Below the pieces are notes generated by a model. It was not told where the DNA came from, ran no database searches, and worked only from the letters and a program-made list of their open reading frames with translations. The position numbers and the translations under genes are program-made. From contig JAFALA010000090.1 of the NCBI GenBank assembly GCA_019234815.1, positions 1 through 64,000 of the forward strand: DNA of 64,000 nt. The letters run 5' to 3'. Below are positions 11,798 to 23,095 of this stretch, piece by piece. Positions within the stretch are counted from its first letter, which is position 1, and each line of letters starts with the position of its first letter. This DNA comes from Burkholderiaceae bacterium. GTDB lineage: Bacteria; Pseudomonadota; Gammaproteobacteria; Burkholderiales; Burkholderiaceae_C.

Positions 11798-13795
11798 TCA
11801 TGCGCCCTCGCCATCGACAAAGAGCCTGGATTCCGCGCGCAGCTGGTGGCGTTCACCGACGCGGCGCAGCAGGCCCGCGCGATCGAAATACTCGAGAACC
11901 TGGATGGCGCGCTTGCGGCCCAGGCCCGTCGCATCGCGGAACTGCGCGGCCTTGACCTCCCCCGTCGCATCGCCTGCAGCCTCACCCGTCAATGCCACTT
12001 CCCTGACCCGTTTCGCCAGCGCCGCCATGGTCGCTTGCGAATAGAACAGGTCGCGCACCACCTGGAACACCTCTCCTTGCTGCGCCAGCCTCGCAAGCGC
12101 GGTACGCATCAGCGTTTCCGGCTCCCGTGCGTCGCGTGCCAGATCGCGCACCCAGGCGCCTTCGAATCCTGCCGCCTGCAGCGGCACGGCAATCTTCTGC
12201 GCCACCCGCTGATCGACCTTCGACAACTGCACGCCATGCGCAGGCAAGCGCACCCAGGCCCCCTGCGCCTGCAGCCAGCCCTGCTCGCGCCAAAGCGCGA
12301 CCAGCGCCTGCCACAAGGGCGCGGCCAGGCGCGGCGCGGTCGCGCGGCGCAGGCGTGCCAGGTCAGGCCCCGTCTCGTCTGGATATTGGCGATGGTGTTC
12401 GGCCAGGCGCTGCAAGGCCAGCTCGCGGCAGGCCTGCGCATGCATGTCGGCGATGGCCCACAGCGCGTCATCCGCGTCGGGCATGGCATCACAATGGCCC
12501 GTGCGCAGCAGTCCGCCCAAGCCATCGGCAAGCGCCGGTCTTGCATACAGGCCCAAGCCCTGCGCCTGCATCCAGGCCGACAGGTTCAAGCCCAGGGGCG
12601 AGGCGGCCAGCAGCGCCTGCAGGCGGGCCGGCGCATCCGGCAGATCCAGCGCCGCCAGGGCGCCCAGGCGCGCGGCGCTGCGCCGGTAGCGTGGAGGCGC
12701 CATGGGGTCCAGCAGCACTCCGCCGGCCAGCGTGCGGCTGGCCGATGCGTCGCGCAGCACGACGGCGTCGCCCGCAAAACCCGCCATGGCTTGATGCAGG
12801 ACCAACTGAACCCAGGCCTGCTCACCAGGAGCCAAGACGTCGAGCGGCTCGGCCTCCCGCCCCAGCACCGCCACCGAGGCCATGCAGCTTGCCGCGCCGA
12901 CATGCACATGCACGGCGGTCCCGCTGCGCAAGCCCTTGGCTTCGGCAGGCCACAGGCGCAGGCGCGCATCCCAGCGTGCCGAGCTGAAAGCCAGCTCGGG
13001 CGCCACCCAGCTCTGACCGCGCCGGACCTCGTGCTGATCCACCCCCGCCAGGGCCAGGGCGCATCGCTGGCCGATCCTGGCCTGGGGCACGGCCTGATTC
13101 TGCGCATGCAGGCTGCGCACCCGGGCCCGCCTCGACGATTGCCCGGCCGGCGGCGGCATCAACGCGAGCTCGTCACCCAACGCGACCACCCCGGCCTGCA
13201 CGGTGCCCGTGCACACGGTGCCCGTGCCGTCCAGGCTGAACACGCGGTCCACCGAAAGCCGAAAGCCCTGCGCGGCATCGTGAGCGCTGTCGCCGCAGCG
13301 AGGCAGACCCAGCAGATGCGCGCGCAAGGCCTCCAGCCCAGTGCCGGACAGCGCGTCGACCTCCAGGCAGGCCGTCGGCGCCACGCCGGCCTCGGCCAGC
13401 AAGGCCTGCACCTGCAAGCGCACCTGCGCCACGCGCTCGGGACTGGCGCGCGACAGCTTGGTGATCACGGCCGTGATGCCCGCCACGTTCAGCAGCGCCA
13501 GCACGGCCAGGTGCTCGCGGGTCTGCGGCATCACGCCGTCGTCGGCGGCGACCAGCAGCAGGGCGTGGTCCATGCCGGTGGCGCCGGCCAGCATGGTGTG
13601 CACCAAACGCTCATGCCCGGGCACGTCGATGAAACCGAGGCGCTCGCCGTCCGGCAGGTCCATGAAGGCGTAGCCCAGCTCGATGCTGATGCCGCGCTTC
13701 CTCTCCTCCGGCAAACGGTCGGTGTCGACACCGGTCAGGGCTCGTACCAAGGTCGTCTTGCCGTGGTCGATGTGCCCTGCTGTGCCGATGATCAC
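11798..13795 (-). CDS. selB: Selenocysteine-specific translation elongation factor SelB
   Basis: [48 protein letters not shown] GTPase motifs and C-terminal winged-helix region; start overlaps the selA stop. Confidence 0.97.
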   Translation of the reverse strand: MIIGTAGHIDHGKTTLVRALTGVDTDRLPEERKRGISIELGYAFMDLPDGERLGFIDVPGHERLVHTMLAGATGMDHALLLVAADDGVMPQTREHLAVLALLNVAGITAVITKLSRASPERVAQVRLQVQALLAEAGVAPTACLEVDALSGTGLEALRAHLLGLPRCGDSAHDAAQGFRLSVDRVFSLDGTGTVCTGTVQAGVVALGDELALMPPPAGQSSRRARVRSLHAQNQAVPQARIGQRCALALAGVDQHEVRRGQSWVAPELAFSSARWDARLRLWPAEAKGLRSGTAVHVHVGAASCMASVAVLGREAEPLDVLAPGEQAWVQLVLHQAMAGFAGDAVVLRDASASRTLAGGVLLDPMAPPRYRRSAARLGALAALDLPDAPARLQALLAASPLGLNLSAWMQAQGLGLYARPALADGLGGLLRTGHCDAMPDADDALWAIADMHAQACRELALQRLAEHHRQYPDETGPDLARLRRATAPRLAAPLWQALVALWREQGWLQAQGAWVRLPAHGVQLSKVDQRVAQKIAVPLQAAGFEGAWVRDLARDAREPETLMRTALARLAQQGEVFQVVRDLFYSQATMAALAKRVREVALTGEAAGDATGEVKAAQFRDATGLGRKRAIQVLEYFDRAGLLRRVGERHQLRAESRLFVDGEGA

Positions 13796-15309
13796 GCCAA
13801 CATCTCCTGCAGTCGCGGCAACTGGGCCAGGAATGCGGCTTCGTGCGCCGGCAGGTCCAGGCAGCGCAAGTCGAGCAGCAAGGCATCGTCGGCGATCCGG
13901 CCGACGACGGGTTGCGGCAGCTGGCGCAAGGCCTTGGACAGCGCATCGAGCGCCGTGCCGACGTGCGGACGCTCCAAGCCCGGGCCTGAGACCGGCGCGA
14001 TGGCAAAGCCCGCCGAGGGCAGACGCTCGACCGGCAGCGAACCCGAGCCGATCTGCCCTTGCAGGTCGCGCAGATGCACCTGGTAGCGCGGCGCCAGCGC
14101 TTGCGCCAGCGCCGCCTGCAGGCGCTGCGCCTGCAAACGGATGTCGGCCTGCGGCCGGGTCAGCCAGCGCAGGGTGGGCAGGCTTTGCGCCAGCAGCTCG
14201 GGCCGCAGGTACAGCCGCAAGGTGGCTTCCAGCGCGGCCAGGGGCAGCTTGGACATGCGCAAGGCCCGCTTCATCGGAAACTTGCGAATGCGCGTGATCG
14301 CCTCGCGCGAGCCGACGATCAGGCCCGCCTGCGGGCCGCCGAGCAGCTTGTCGCCCGAGAAGGTCACGACGTCGCAGCCGGCGCGCAGCATGTCCTGCGG
14401 CAGGGGCTCGCGCGGCAGGCCGTAAGCCGAAAGATCCACCAGCGAGCCGCTGCCCAAGTCGGTCACCAGGGGCAGGCCATGCGCATGCGCCAGCGGCGCG
14501 AGCTGGGATTCGTCTACGGCGGAGGTGAAGCCCTGAATCGCATAGTTGCTGGTATGGACCTTCATCAGCATGGCGCTGCGCGGCGTGATCGCGGCTTCGT
14601 AGTCGCGCAGATGCGTGCGGTTGGTCGTGCCCACTTCGACCAGTTGCGCGCCAGCAGCGGCCATCACGTCGGGCATGCGGAAGGCGCCGCCGATTTCGAC
14701 CAGCTCGCCGCGTGAGACGATCACCTCCCGGCCGCCCGGATGCGCCGCGCTCAAGGCCGCGATGCTGAGCAGCACGGCGGCCGCGTTGTTATTGACCACG
14801 GTGGCGGCCTCGGCACCGGTGATCTCGCACAGCAGCGATTCGACCAGATCGTCCCGATCGCCGCGCGCGCCGGTGGCGAGATCGAATTCGAGGTTGTTGG
14901 GGCCGGCCATCATCGCCGTCACATGCGCCAGCGCCTGGTCGGCCAGCACCGCGCGACCGAGGTTGGTGTGCAGCACCGTGCCGCTCAGATTGAGCACGGT
15001 CTTCATGTTCGGCGCCAGGCGTGCGCGGCAACGTGCCGCCAACTGCGTTTCAGCGACCTCGGCCGCGATGTCGGCCAGGCGCAATTGCCCCGCCAGGGCC
15101 TGTGCGCGCCACGCTTCCAGCAAGCCACGCGCTTCAGCGGCCACCAGTTGATGACCATGCATCTGCACCAAGACCTGCACGGCGCCGCTGCGCAACAGCC
15201 GATCGACGGCGGGCAGGTCCTTGGGGCTGGCCGGCGGCGGGCCGCTTGCCTCGCCCTCCTGCTGCGCCGTCAGACCATGAACCATGGATGCTTCGGGCGC
15301 TCGCATCAA
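13792..15309 (-). CDS. selA: L-seryl-tRNA(Sec) selenium transferase SelA
   Basis: [20 protein letters not shown]…[11 protein letters not shown]…[19 protein letters not shown] (PLP-lysine region). Confidence 0.97.
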   Translation of the reverse strand: MMRAPEASMVHGLTAQQEGEASGPPPASPKDLPAVDRLLRSGAVQVLVQMHGHQLVAAEARGLLEAWRAQALAGQLRLADIAAEVAETQLAARCRARLAPNMKTVLNLSGTVLHTNLGRAVLADQALAHVTAMMAGPNNLEFDLATGARGDRDDLVESLLCEITGAEAATVVNNNAAAVLLSIAALSAAHPGGREVIVSRGELVEIGGAFRMPDVMAAAGAQLVEVGTTNRTHLRDYEAAITPRSAMLMKVHTSNYAIQGFTSAVDESQLAPLAHAHGLPLVTDLGSGSLVDLSAYGLPREPLPQDMLRAGCDVVTFSGDKLLGGPQAGLIVGSREAITRIRKFPMKRALRMSKLPLAALEATLRLYLRPELLAQSLPTLRWLTRPQADIRLQAQRLQAALAQALAPRYQVHLRDLQGQIGSGSLPVERLPSAGFAIAPVSGPGLERPHVGTALDALSKALRQLPQPVVGRIADDALLLDLRCLDLPAHEAAFLAQLPRLQEMLA

Positions 15310-16352
15310 ACTCCCCCGGGATCCGGCGGCGGCGCCGGGTTGGCCGCTTGAGAGTCACCAAACCACAGCAGCAGGTTCACGCCCTGGCGCTGCAGCCCGG
15401 TGTCGGACACCAGCAGGTCCAGCGTCAGCGACGCCAAGTCGTCCGCCACGGGCTCGACATGCAGGTCTTTTTCCATGTGCACGATTTTGAGGTAATGCCC
15501 GCAAAATTCGCAACACTCGGCCTGCACGGCCTCCGACGCCGCAATGCCGTCCTGCGCCACCAGCGACTGGAAGCTGATGCCCTTGGTGCCCTGGCACCGG
15601 CTGCATTTGACGCGCACATAGTGCCATTGCATCGAACACAGGCCGCAACTCAGGTAGCGAACGCCCGACCCTTGCGCGCCGACACGCGTGATGCTGGCCA
15701 CGGGCCGCGACCCGCAGCACGGACACACGGTGGGGTCGGCGATGCGGCCGAAAGGCGTCAAGGCGTTCGCCCGCCCGGGGCCTTCCGCATCGAAGCGGGC
15801 CTGGGTCTGGGCCACCAGGCGCGTCCAGTACAGCTGCAAGCCTGCGGCGACCAAGGGGGCGCCGGCCAGGTCCAGATCCAGCGTCATGCCGCCCAGGATG
15901 CGCTGCGCCTGCGCCTCCAGCCAATCGTCGGAAGCGGACGCCAGTCTCAGCACGGTCTCGCGTGCCGCCCCGCTTGCCATCTGTTTTGCCATCCGTTTCG
16001 CCAGCAGGTCCATCAGTTGCCGGATTGCCGCGCGCCAGGCGGGATCTCGCGACCAGTCCGCCGTGTCAAGCAGAGGCCTGCCAGCACGCGCCGCGGCGTC
16101 TATGCGTTTCGCCGTCGGCAGGGTCAAGGCGGCAGGCGCTTGGAACAACTCGTGCTGCGCCTGCGCCACATCGGCCAGGAAGAGTAGATAGTCCCGCAAG
16201 GCATGGCCCGCGCCGAGTTCGCGCAGGCGCAGGCTGCGCTGCGCAAACAAGTCCGGTTCCGGCGCATGCAGAAAGCTCGGCTGCTCGCCGGCCCGCATGG
16301 CGATCTCTTCGGGGGACAGCAGGCGCGCTGCCGAGGTGCTCACTTCGATCAT
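15306..16352 (-). CDS. fdhE: Formate dehydrogenase accessory protein FdhE
   Basis: CPCCGSRPVAS…RYLSCGLCSMQWHYVRVKCSRCQGTKGI…CEFCGHYLKIV CxxC motifs; start at MIEVSTSAARLLSPEEIAMRAG. Confidence 0.93.
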   Translation of the reverse strand: MIEVSTSAARLLSPEEIAMRAGEQPSFLHAPEPDLFAQRSLRLRELGAGHALRDYLLFLADVAQAQHELFQAPAALTLPTAKRIDAAARAGRPLLDTADWSRDPAWRAAIRQLMDLLAKRMAKQMASGAARETVLRLASASDDWLEAQAQRILGGMTLDLDLAGAPLVAAGLQLYWTRLVAQTQARFDAEGPGRANALTPFGRIADPTVCPCCGSRPVASITRVGAQGSGVRYLSCGLCSMQWHYVRVKCSRCQGTKGISFQSLVAQDGIAASEAVQAECCEFCGHYLKIVHMEKDLHVEPVADDLASLTLDLLVSDTGLQRQGVNLLLWFGDSQAANPAPPPDPGGV

Positions 16353-16377
16353 GCAGGCATCCGCAAAACAATTCGCC

Positions 16378-17001
16378 TCATGGCTTCCTCGTCGTTTCCT
16401 GGTACCACTGCGCATGATTCTGCCGCGCCCAGGTCGCGCTGACCGTGCCACGCGTCATCGCGCGCAAAGTACCCTTGACCCAGATCGCCGCATAGACGTG
16501 CACGATCACCGTGAGAATCAGGCCCACGGCGGCCACGGCATGCAGCAGCACGGCCACGCGCCGCAAGGCGATGGGAAACGCATTCGCAAACCAGGGCTGC
16601 CAGAACATCACGCCGGTCACGAACAAGGTCAGCAGGCAGGCCGCCAGCAGCCAGAACACCACTTTCTGGCCGGCGTTGTACTTGCCCACCGGCGGCATGA
16701 CGGCCTTGTCGCCCTGCAGCAAGACCGGGCTTCGGCGCAGCCATTCGCGGTCGGCGGCGTTGACGACGTTCTCGCGCCACAGCCTGACAAACAGGCCCAG
16801 GAAGGAGCAGAACATCGCCGCGCCGATGAACGGATGCAGGATGCGCGCCCACACGCCTCCGCCCAAGGCCGCGCTCAAGAAATACAGGCTGGGATGGAAG
16901 AACGCCAGGCCCGACAAGGCCGCCAAGGCGAACAGCAGCACCACCAGCCAGTGGTTCATCCGCTCGGCATCCCGGTACCGTTGCAACTCCGGTGTTTTCA
17001 T
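16378..17001 (-). CDS. fdoI: Formate dehydrogenase cytochrome b556 (gamma) subunit
   Basis: MKTPELQRYRDAERMNHWLVVLLFALAALSGLAFFHPSL…; operon position after fdoH. Confidence 0.93.
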   Translation of the reverse strand: MKTPELQRYRDAERMNHWLVVLLFALAALSGLAFFHPSLYFLSAALGGGVWARILHPFIGAAMFCSFLGLFVRLWRENVVNAADREWLRRSPVLLQGDKAVMPPVGKYNAGQKVVFWLLAACLLTLFVTGVMFWQPWFANAFPIALRRVAVLLHAVAAVGLILTVIVHVYAAIWVKGTLRAMTRGTVSATWARQNHAQWYQETTRKP

Positions 17002-17012
17002 GCGGAACTCCT

Positions 17013-17945
17013 TCAGGCCTCGGCCTTGTTGGGCGCCTGCGCGTCGGGCGGGACTGCGTCGGTTTCATCGTTCTCATCGCCCTTCTCTTCGATCGGTCCG
17101 ACCTTCATGTAATGGAAGAAGCCCGCCAGCACCGCGCCGGCCATCGCGGCCAGCGCCAGCGGCTTGGCCATGCCCTTCCACAGGCTCACCAGCGGGCTGA
17201 TGCGCGGGTGGGCGGGCAGCCCGCTGTACAGCTCGGGCTGGTCGCCATGCTGCAGCACGTACATCACATGCGTGCCGCCGACGCCCTCGGGGTTGTAGAC
17301 CGCCGCCTTGCCGAAGCCGCGCTCGTTCAGGTCCGCCACGCGTTCGGCGCCATAGTCGAGCATGGACTCCTTGGACCCGAAATGGATCGCGCCGGTCGGG
17401 CAGGCCTTCACACAGGCCGGCTCCAGGCCCACTCCGACTCGGTCCGAGCACAGCGAGCATTTGTAGGCCTTGCCGTCGACCTTGGACAGGCGCGGCACGT
17501 CGAACGGGCAGCCGGTGACGCAGTTGCCGCAGCCTATGCAATGCTCGGAAATGAAGTCGACGATGCCGTTGCTGTACTTGATGATGGCGCCCGGCGCCGG
17601 GCAGCTCTTGAGGCAGCCGGGGTCGTCGCAGTGCATGCAGCCGTCCTTGCGGATCAGCCATTCGAGCCGGTTGCCCTGGTCGGCATGCGGCATCTCGACT
17701 TCCGCGTAGCGCATCACCGTCCAGCTCTGGGCCGACAGGTCGCGCGGATTGTCGTAGGTGCCATGGGTGTCGCCGATCTCGTCGCGCAGGTCGTTCCACT
17801 GCATGCAGGCCACCTGGCAGGCCTTGCAGCCTATGCAAGACGACACGTCGATGAGCTTGGCCACCTCCAGGGTCTTGCGCGCCTGCGTGCTCGGCGTGGT
17901 GGTGGCCGAGCGCTTGGCGATGTCCAGCGATTGAAGTGAAGACAT
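17013..17945 (-). CDS. fdoH: Formate dehydrogenase iron-sulfur (beta) subunit
   Basis: Four Cys clusters: [60 protein letters not shown]-terminal TM segment. Confidence 0.96.
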   Translation of the reverse strand: MSSLQSLDIAKRSATTTPSTQARKTLEVAKLIDVSSCIGCKACQVACMQWNDLRDEIGDTHGTYDNPRDLSAQSWTVMRYAEVEMPHADQGNRLEWLIRKDGCMHCDDPGCLKSCPAPGAIIKYSNGIVDFISEHCIGCGNCVTGCPFDVPRLSKVDGKAYKCSLCSDRVGVGLEPACVKACPTGAIHFGSKESMLDYGAERVADLNERGFGKAAVYNPEGVGGTHVMYVLQHGDQPELYSGLPAHPRISPLVSLWKGMAKPLALAAMAGAVLAGFFHYMKVGPIEEKGDENDETDAVPPDAQAPNKAEA

Positions 17946-17956
17946 GGCGGCGCTCC

Positions 17957-20900
17957 TCAGAGTTTTTCTATATTGACTGTGAAGCTCTTGAACTCGGGCG
18001 TCTGCGTGTTCGCGTCACCGACAAAGGGCGTCAGCGTGTTCACCAGATACCCGGGCTTGGCCAGACCGACAAAACCCCAGTGGTTGGGCAGGCCCACCGT
18101 GTGCACCACCTGCCCGTCGACCTGAAGGGTCGGGATGCGCTTGGTGACCAGCGCCACCGCCTTGATGAACCCCCGATTGGACGAGACCTTGACCCAGCCG
18201 CCGTTTTCTATGCCTTTGAGCCGCGCCAGTTCCTCGCCGATCTCGACAAACTGCTGCGGCTGGAGGATGGCGTTGCTCTGGACATTCTTTGTCCAGTAGT
18301 GGAAATGCTCGGTCAGGCGGTAGCTGGTGGCCACATAAGGAAACTCCTTGGGCGTGCCGAAGGCTTCCATGTCGCCCTTGAACACCCGTGCCGCCGGATT
18401 GGCGCGCGCCTTGGCATTGCTCGGGTGCATGGGGTTGTGGGCCAGCGGCGACTCGAAGGGCTCGTAGTGCTCGGGCAGCGGGCCGTCGGCCATGCCGGTG
18501 GGCGCAAACAATCGCGCCACGCCTTCGGCGGTCATGATGAAGGGATGCACGGCCTCGTCGTCGCCGGGGTTGGCGTCGGGCCGGATGTCGGGCACGTCCG
18601 AGCCGGTCCATTTCTCGCCGTTCCAGGCCACCAGCGTGCGCTTGCGGTTCCAGGGCTTGCCCTGGGGGTCGGTGGACGCGGCGTTGTAGAGCACGCGCCG
18701 GTTCGCCGGCCAGGCCCAGGCCCAGTTCAGGGTCTGCCCGAGGCCCCAGGGATCGGCGTTGTCGCGCCGCGCCATCTGGTTGCCGGCCTGGGTCCAGCTG
18801 CCGGCATAGATCCAGCAGCCGCAGGCGGTGCTGCCGTCGTCGCGCAGCAGGCCGAAGCCCGGCACCTGCTCGCCGGCCTTCAACAGGATCTTGGCCGGGT
18901 CCTTGGGGTCGGTCAGATCGGTCAGGGCCTTGCCGTTGGACTCCATGGCCAGCTCGTCGATGCCGGGGCTGCGAGGCATCCTATAGGGCCAGGTCAGGTT
19001 CAAGATCGGATCGGGAAAGGCCCCGCCGTCCTTCTGGTAGGCAGCCCTCAGGCGAACGAACAGCTCGGCAATAATCTCCGCATCGCCCCTGGCCTCGCCG
19101 GGCGGCTCGGCGCCCTTCCAGTGCCATTGCAGCCAGCGGCTGGAATTGGTCAGCGAGCCGTCCTCCTCCGCGAAGCATGTGCTGGGGAAGCGGAACACGG
19201 TGGTCTGGATCTCCTCGCTCTTCACGTCGTTGAACTCGCCATGGTTTTTCCAGAATTCGGCGGTTTCGGTGTTGAGCGGGTCGATGATGACCAGGTACTT
19301 CAGCTTGGACAGCCCGGCGATGATCTTCTTCTTGTTGGGGAAGGAGCCCACCGGATTGAAGCCCTGGCAGATGTAGCCGTTGAGCTTGCCCTGCCCCATC
19401 ATCTCGAAGGCCTGCAGCACATCGTAGGCCTTGTCCCATTTGGGCAGGTAGTGGTAGGCCCAGCTGTTGTCCGCCGTGGCGGCCTTGCCCCACCAGGCTT
19501 TTTGCAGGCTGACGAAAAACTTGGGGTAGTTCTGCCAGTAGCTCATCTGGTTGGGACGCAGCGGCTTGAGCGCGCGGGGCTTGTAATAGCTGTCCAGGTC
19601 CTGCTCGCTGTCCTTGGGCAGGGTCATGTAGCCGGTCAGCGAGGTCGACAGCAGCCCCAGGTCGGTCAGGCCCTGGATGTTGGAGTGCCCGCGCAAGGCA
19701 TTCATGCCGCCGCCCGCCTGGCCGATGTTGCCGAGCAGCAGCTGCATGATCGCTGCGGTGCGTATCATCTGCGAGCCCATGCTGTGCTGGGTCCAGCCCA
19801 GCGCATACATCACGGTCATGACCTTGTCGGGGCTGGACGTCCCGGCGATCATCTCGCAGACCTTGAGGAACTGGTCGACCGGCGTGCCGCTGATCCGGGA
19901 CACCAGCTCAGGCGTGTAGCGCGAGAAGTGCTGCTTCATCACGGAAAGCACGCAGCGCGGGTGCTGCAGGGTCGCGTCGACCTTGGCGAAGCCCTTGTCA
20001 TCCAGCTCGTAGCCCCAGCTGCCGGAGTCGTACCTGCGCTTGGCCTCGTCGTAGCCGCTGAACAGGCCATCGCTGAACGCATAGGCGTCATTGATGAGGA
20101 AGCCGGCATTGGTGTAATGCCTGACGTAGTCGTGCTGGATCCTGTCGTGCGTCAGCAGGTAGTTGACCACGCCGCTGAGGAAGGCAATGTCCGAGCCGGC
20201 CCGGATCGGCGCGTAGTAGTCGCTCATGGCCGCCGAGCGCGTGAAGCGCGGATCGACGACGATCAGCTTGGCCTTGTTGTGGTGCTTGGCCTCGATCACC
20301 CACTTGAATCCGCAAGGGTGCGCCTCGGCGGCATTGCCGCCCATGATGAGCACCAGGTCGGCATTCTTGATGTCGGTCCAATGGTTGGTCATTGCACCGC
20401 GCCCAAACGTCGGGGCCAGACTGGCCACCGTCGGGGCGTGTCAGACGCGCGCCTGGTTGTCGAAGACCAGCATCCCCAGCGAACGCATCACCTTTTGCGT
20501 GATGTAGCCGGACTCGTTGGACGAGGCCGACGCCGCCAGCATGCCGGTCGTGACCCAGCGGTTGACCGTCTGGCCGCTGCCGTTGCTTGTCTCGAAATGG
20601 GCGTCGCGATCGGCCTTCATCAACTGGACCAGCCGGTCCAGCGCCGAGTCCCAGCTCACGCGCTTCCATTCGCTCGCGCCGGCTTCGCGGATCTCGGGGA
20701 ACTTCAGGCGGCTTGGGCTGTGCACGAAATCGAGCAGGCCCGCGCCCTTGGGGCACAGGGTGCCGCGATTGACCGGATGGTCCGGATCACCCTCAATATG
20801 AATGATGCTGCTGACGACGTTCTTGGCCTTGTCGCCCAGCGAGTACATCAGGATGCCGCAGCCGACCGAGCAGTAGGGACAGGTGTTGCGGGTTTCGGTG

Positions 20901-21028
20901 GCGCGCGCGAGCTTGAAATTGCGCGCTTCAGCCAGAGCGGCCGTGGGCGAGAAGCCCAGCGCCACCAGGCTGGAGCCCATCAGCCCCGCCCCGCTCACCC
21001 GGAAAAAATGCCTCCGGTTCATGTCCAT
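17957..21028 (-). CDS. fdoG: Formate dehydrogenase alpha subunit, selenoprotein (UGA decoded as Sec at 20441..20443)
   Basis: Two same-frame ORFs (20441.. and 17957..20428) separated by one TGA; reads [28 protein letters not shown], as in FdoG/FdnG; Tat signal [21 protein letters not shown] 4Fe-4S motif. Confidence 0.96.
20399..20443 (-). promoter_or_regulatory. Bacterial SECIS-like hairpin directly downstream of the fdoG UGA
   Basis: Minus strand TGACACGCCCCGACGGTGGCCAGTCTGGCCCCGACGTTTGGGCGC: GGCC-AGTCT-GGCC apical hairpin, ACG/CGT middle pairs, CGCCC/GGGCG lower stem; loop AGUCU matches my recollection of the E. coli fdnG SECIS. Confidence 0.75.
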
Positions 21029-21177
21029 GATCTGAGGTCTCCTGTAGAGATTTTCCTGAAGCGCTGCGACTTCCCTGGACCGAAGTCCAGACAAGCAAAT
21101 ATAGCGATTCCAGGAAAAAAAACAGGCCCTCGATCACCCGGGGCTCACCGGTCCGCGCCGCCGTGCAGCCGGCCCTT

Positions 21178-22296
21178 TCAAGTGTTCTTGGAGATCGAAA
21201 TGGTCGGGAACTTGGCCGAATAGTCCTTGGCCTGCGCGGCGATCTTGACCGCGACCTGGCGCGCCATGGACTTGTAGATGGCGGCGAGTTCGCTCTCGGG
21301 TTCCGCCACCACGGTGGGGCAGCCGGCGTCGGCCTGCTGCCGGATCCGGATGTCCAGCGGCAGTCCGCCCAGGTAGGCGATGCTGTAGCTGGCCGCCATC
21401 TTCTGCCCGCCCTCGGCGCCGAAGATGTGCTCGGCATGGCCGCACTGGCTGCAGACGTGCACCGCCATGTTCTCGACCAGGCCCAGGATGGGCACGCCGA
21501 CCTTCTCGAACATCTTCAGACCCTTCTTGGCGTCGATCAGGGCGATGTCCTGCGGCGTGGTGACGATCACGGCGCCCGTCACCGGCACGCGCTGCGAGAG
21601 GGTCAGCTGGATGTCGCCGGTGCCCGGCGGCATGTCGACCACCAGGTAGTCCAGGTCCTGCCAGCGCGTCTGGCGCAGCAACTGCTCCAGGGCTTGCGTG
21701 GCCATGGGGCCGCGCCACACCATGGCCTGGTCTTCGGCCACCAGGAACCCAATCGAATTGAGCTGCAGGCCGTGCGCGCGCATCGGCTCCATCAGCTTGC
21801 CGTCCAGCGACTCGGGCTGGCCGCTCACGCCCATCATCAGGGGCTGGCTGGGGCCGTAGATGTCGGCATCGAGCAGGCCCACGGTGGCGCCTTCGGCCGC
21901 CAGGGCCAGCGCCAGATTGGCTGCCGTGGTGCTCTTCCCCACGCCGCCCTTGCCCGAGGCCACGGCGATGATGTTCTTCACGCCGGGCAGCAGCTGCACG
22001 CCGCGCTGCACCGCGTGCGCGATGATTTTGCTCGACAGCGTAATGCCGACCTCGCCCACGCCGGGCAGTTGGCGCGCCGCGGCCGTCAGCGCCGCGCGCA
22101 GGCTGTCAAACTGGCTGGCTGCCGGGTACGCCAGCTCCACGTCGAAACTGACGCGCTTGGCATCGGACCCTTGGATGCGCAAATTCTTGATTTGCCGCGT
22201 CGTCACAAAATCCTGTCCGGTGTTGGGATCGACGACGGATTGCAAGGCTTGGAGCAGGCTGGCCTCGTTCAAGGCCGATTCGTTAGGGGCAGACAT
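21178..22296 (-). CDS. apbC: Mrp/ApbC family Fe-S carrier P-loop ATPase
   Basis: IIAVASGKGGVGKSTTAANLALALAAEGATVGLLDADIYGPSQPLMMG; CSQCG motif. Confidence 0.96.
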   Translation of the reverse strand: MSAPNESALNEASLLQALQSVVDPNTGQDFVTTRQIKNLRIQGSDAKRVSFDVELAYPAASQFDSLRAALTAAARQLPGVGEVGITLSSKIIAHAVQRGVQLLPGVKNIIAVASGKGGVGKSTTAANLALALAAEGATVGLLDADIYGPSQPLMMGVSGQPESLDGKLMEPMRAHGLQLNSIGFLVAEDQAMVWRGPMATQALEQLLRQTRWQDLDYLVVDMPPGTGDIQLTLSQRVPVTGAVIVTTPQDIALIDAKKGLKMFEKVGVPILGLVENMAVHVCSQCGHAEHIFGAEGGQKMAASYSIAYLGGLPLDIRIRQQADAGCPTVVAEPESELAAIYKSMARQVAVKIAAQAKDYSAKFPTISISKNT

Positions 22297-22401
22297 GGGT
22301 AAGGAGATGCGCTGGTTTGTAGGCGAGGCGAAAGTCTAGCCCAGTCCACCTCCCTCACCCCCGCGGCCAGGAACGCCCTTGACGGTCAAGGGTCAATGAA
22401 A

Positions 22402-22424
22402 AACGCCCCGCGTGGCGGGGCGTT
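22402..22424 (-). terminator. Intrinsic terminator of the phasin gene
   Basis: aacgccccgc-gtg-gcggggcgtt followed on the minus strand by TTTCATT. Confidence 0.85.
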
Positions 22425-22454
22425 GATCACGAAGACAAGAAAGCCTTGCTTCGC

Positions 22455-23000
22455 TTACTTGGCCTTGGTAGCGCTCTTGGCAGCGTTGACGGCAATTTCG
22501 GTCGCGGCGGCGACGTTCTTCTCGACGATTTCAGCCGTCTTCTTGGCCGAAGCCTGAGCCGCATCGATGGCCTTCTGGCCCGCCGTCACGGCGTCCTTGA
22601 TGGCCGTCACGGCGGCTTCGCTGCCAGCGGGCGCGTACTTCAGCGTGGCGTCCAGGGCGGCCTTGACGGTGCTGCCGGCGTCGGCCAGCTTGCCTTCTGC
22701 AGCCTTGTTGAAACCGGCGCCGGTTTCAGCGGCGATGTCGTACACGGCGCGGGTGTAGGCCGTGGTCTTCTCGACCAGGGGCTGCACCAGGCTTTGCTGG
22801 GCGGCAAACAGGTCTTGCGGGGTCTTGGCGGCAAATGCGCTTTGCACCTGCTGGGCCGAATCGGCCAGGAAGGTCTTGGTGGCCGAGAGATTCAGGGCCA
22901 CCAGCTTTTCGTAGCTGGTCAGGGCGAGCGCAGCGACGTCGCCCAGATCGGCCACGGCAGCCTTGGTGGAATTGACAAATTGTTCAGCGGGTTGGGTCAT
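22455..23000 (-). CDS. Phasin family protein (PHA granule-associated)
   Basis: MTQPAEQFVNSTKAAVADLGDVAALALTSYEKLVALNLSATKTFLADSAQQ… Ala-rich, phasin-like. Confidence 0.9.
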   Translation of the reverse strand: MTQPAEQFVNSTKAAVADLGDVAALALTSYEKLVALNLSATKTFLADSAQQVQSAFAAKTPQDLFAAQQSLVQPLVEKTTAYTRAVYDIAAETGAGFNKAAEGKLADAGSTVKAALDATLKYAPAGSEAAVTAIKDAVTAGQKAIDAAQASAKKTAEIVEKNVAAATEIAVNAAKSATKAK

Positions 23001-23043
23001 TTGAAGCTCCTTGGGGTGGGTGCTGCAAATCCGAAAAACAAAA

Positions 23044-23058
23044 TGTTGCGGTGCAGCA
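23044..23058. promoter_or_regulatory. PhaR-like operator candidate, proximal copy
   Basis: TGTTGCGGTGCAGCA, 44 bp upstream of the phasin start; reverse complement of the distal box with one mismatch. Confidence 0.5.
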
Positions 23059-23095
23059 TGACTTGAATGGTAGCGGATCACGCGGCAAATGCAAG

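Noticed and set aside
11681-14086. 801-aa plus-strand ORF across selC/selB/selA
   Set aside because: Overlaps a tRNA gene and two conserved genes; composition of a shadow ORF
17957-21094. fdoG as a pseudogene broken by a stop codon
   Set aside because: The stop is UGA at the conserved Sec position, with a SECIS-like hairpin and SelA/SelB/tRNA-Sec alongside
17936-21223. 1095-aa plus-strand ORF opposite fdoG/fdoH boundary
   Set aside because: Low-complexity His/Arg/Gln/Gly/Leu-rich antisense shadow typical of high-GC codon bias; the minus strand carries the clear fdoG gene
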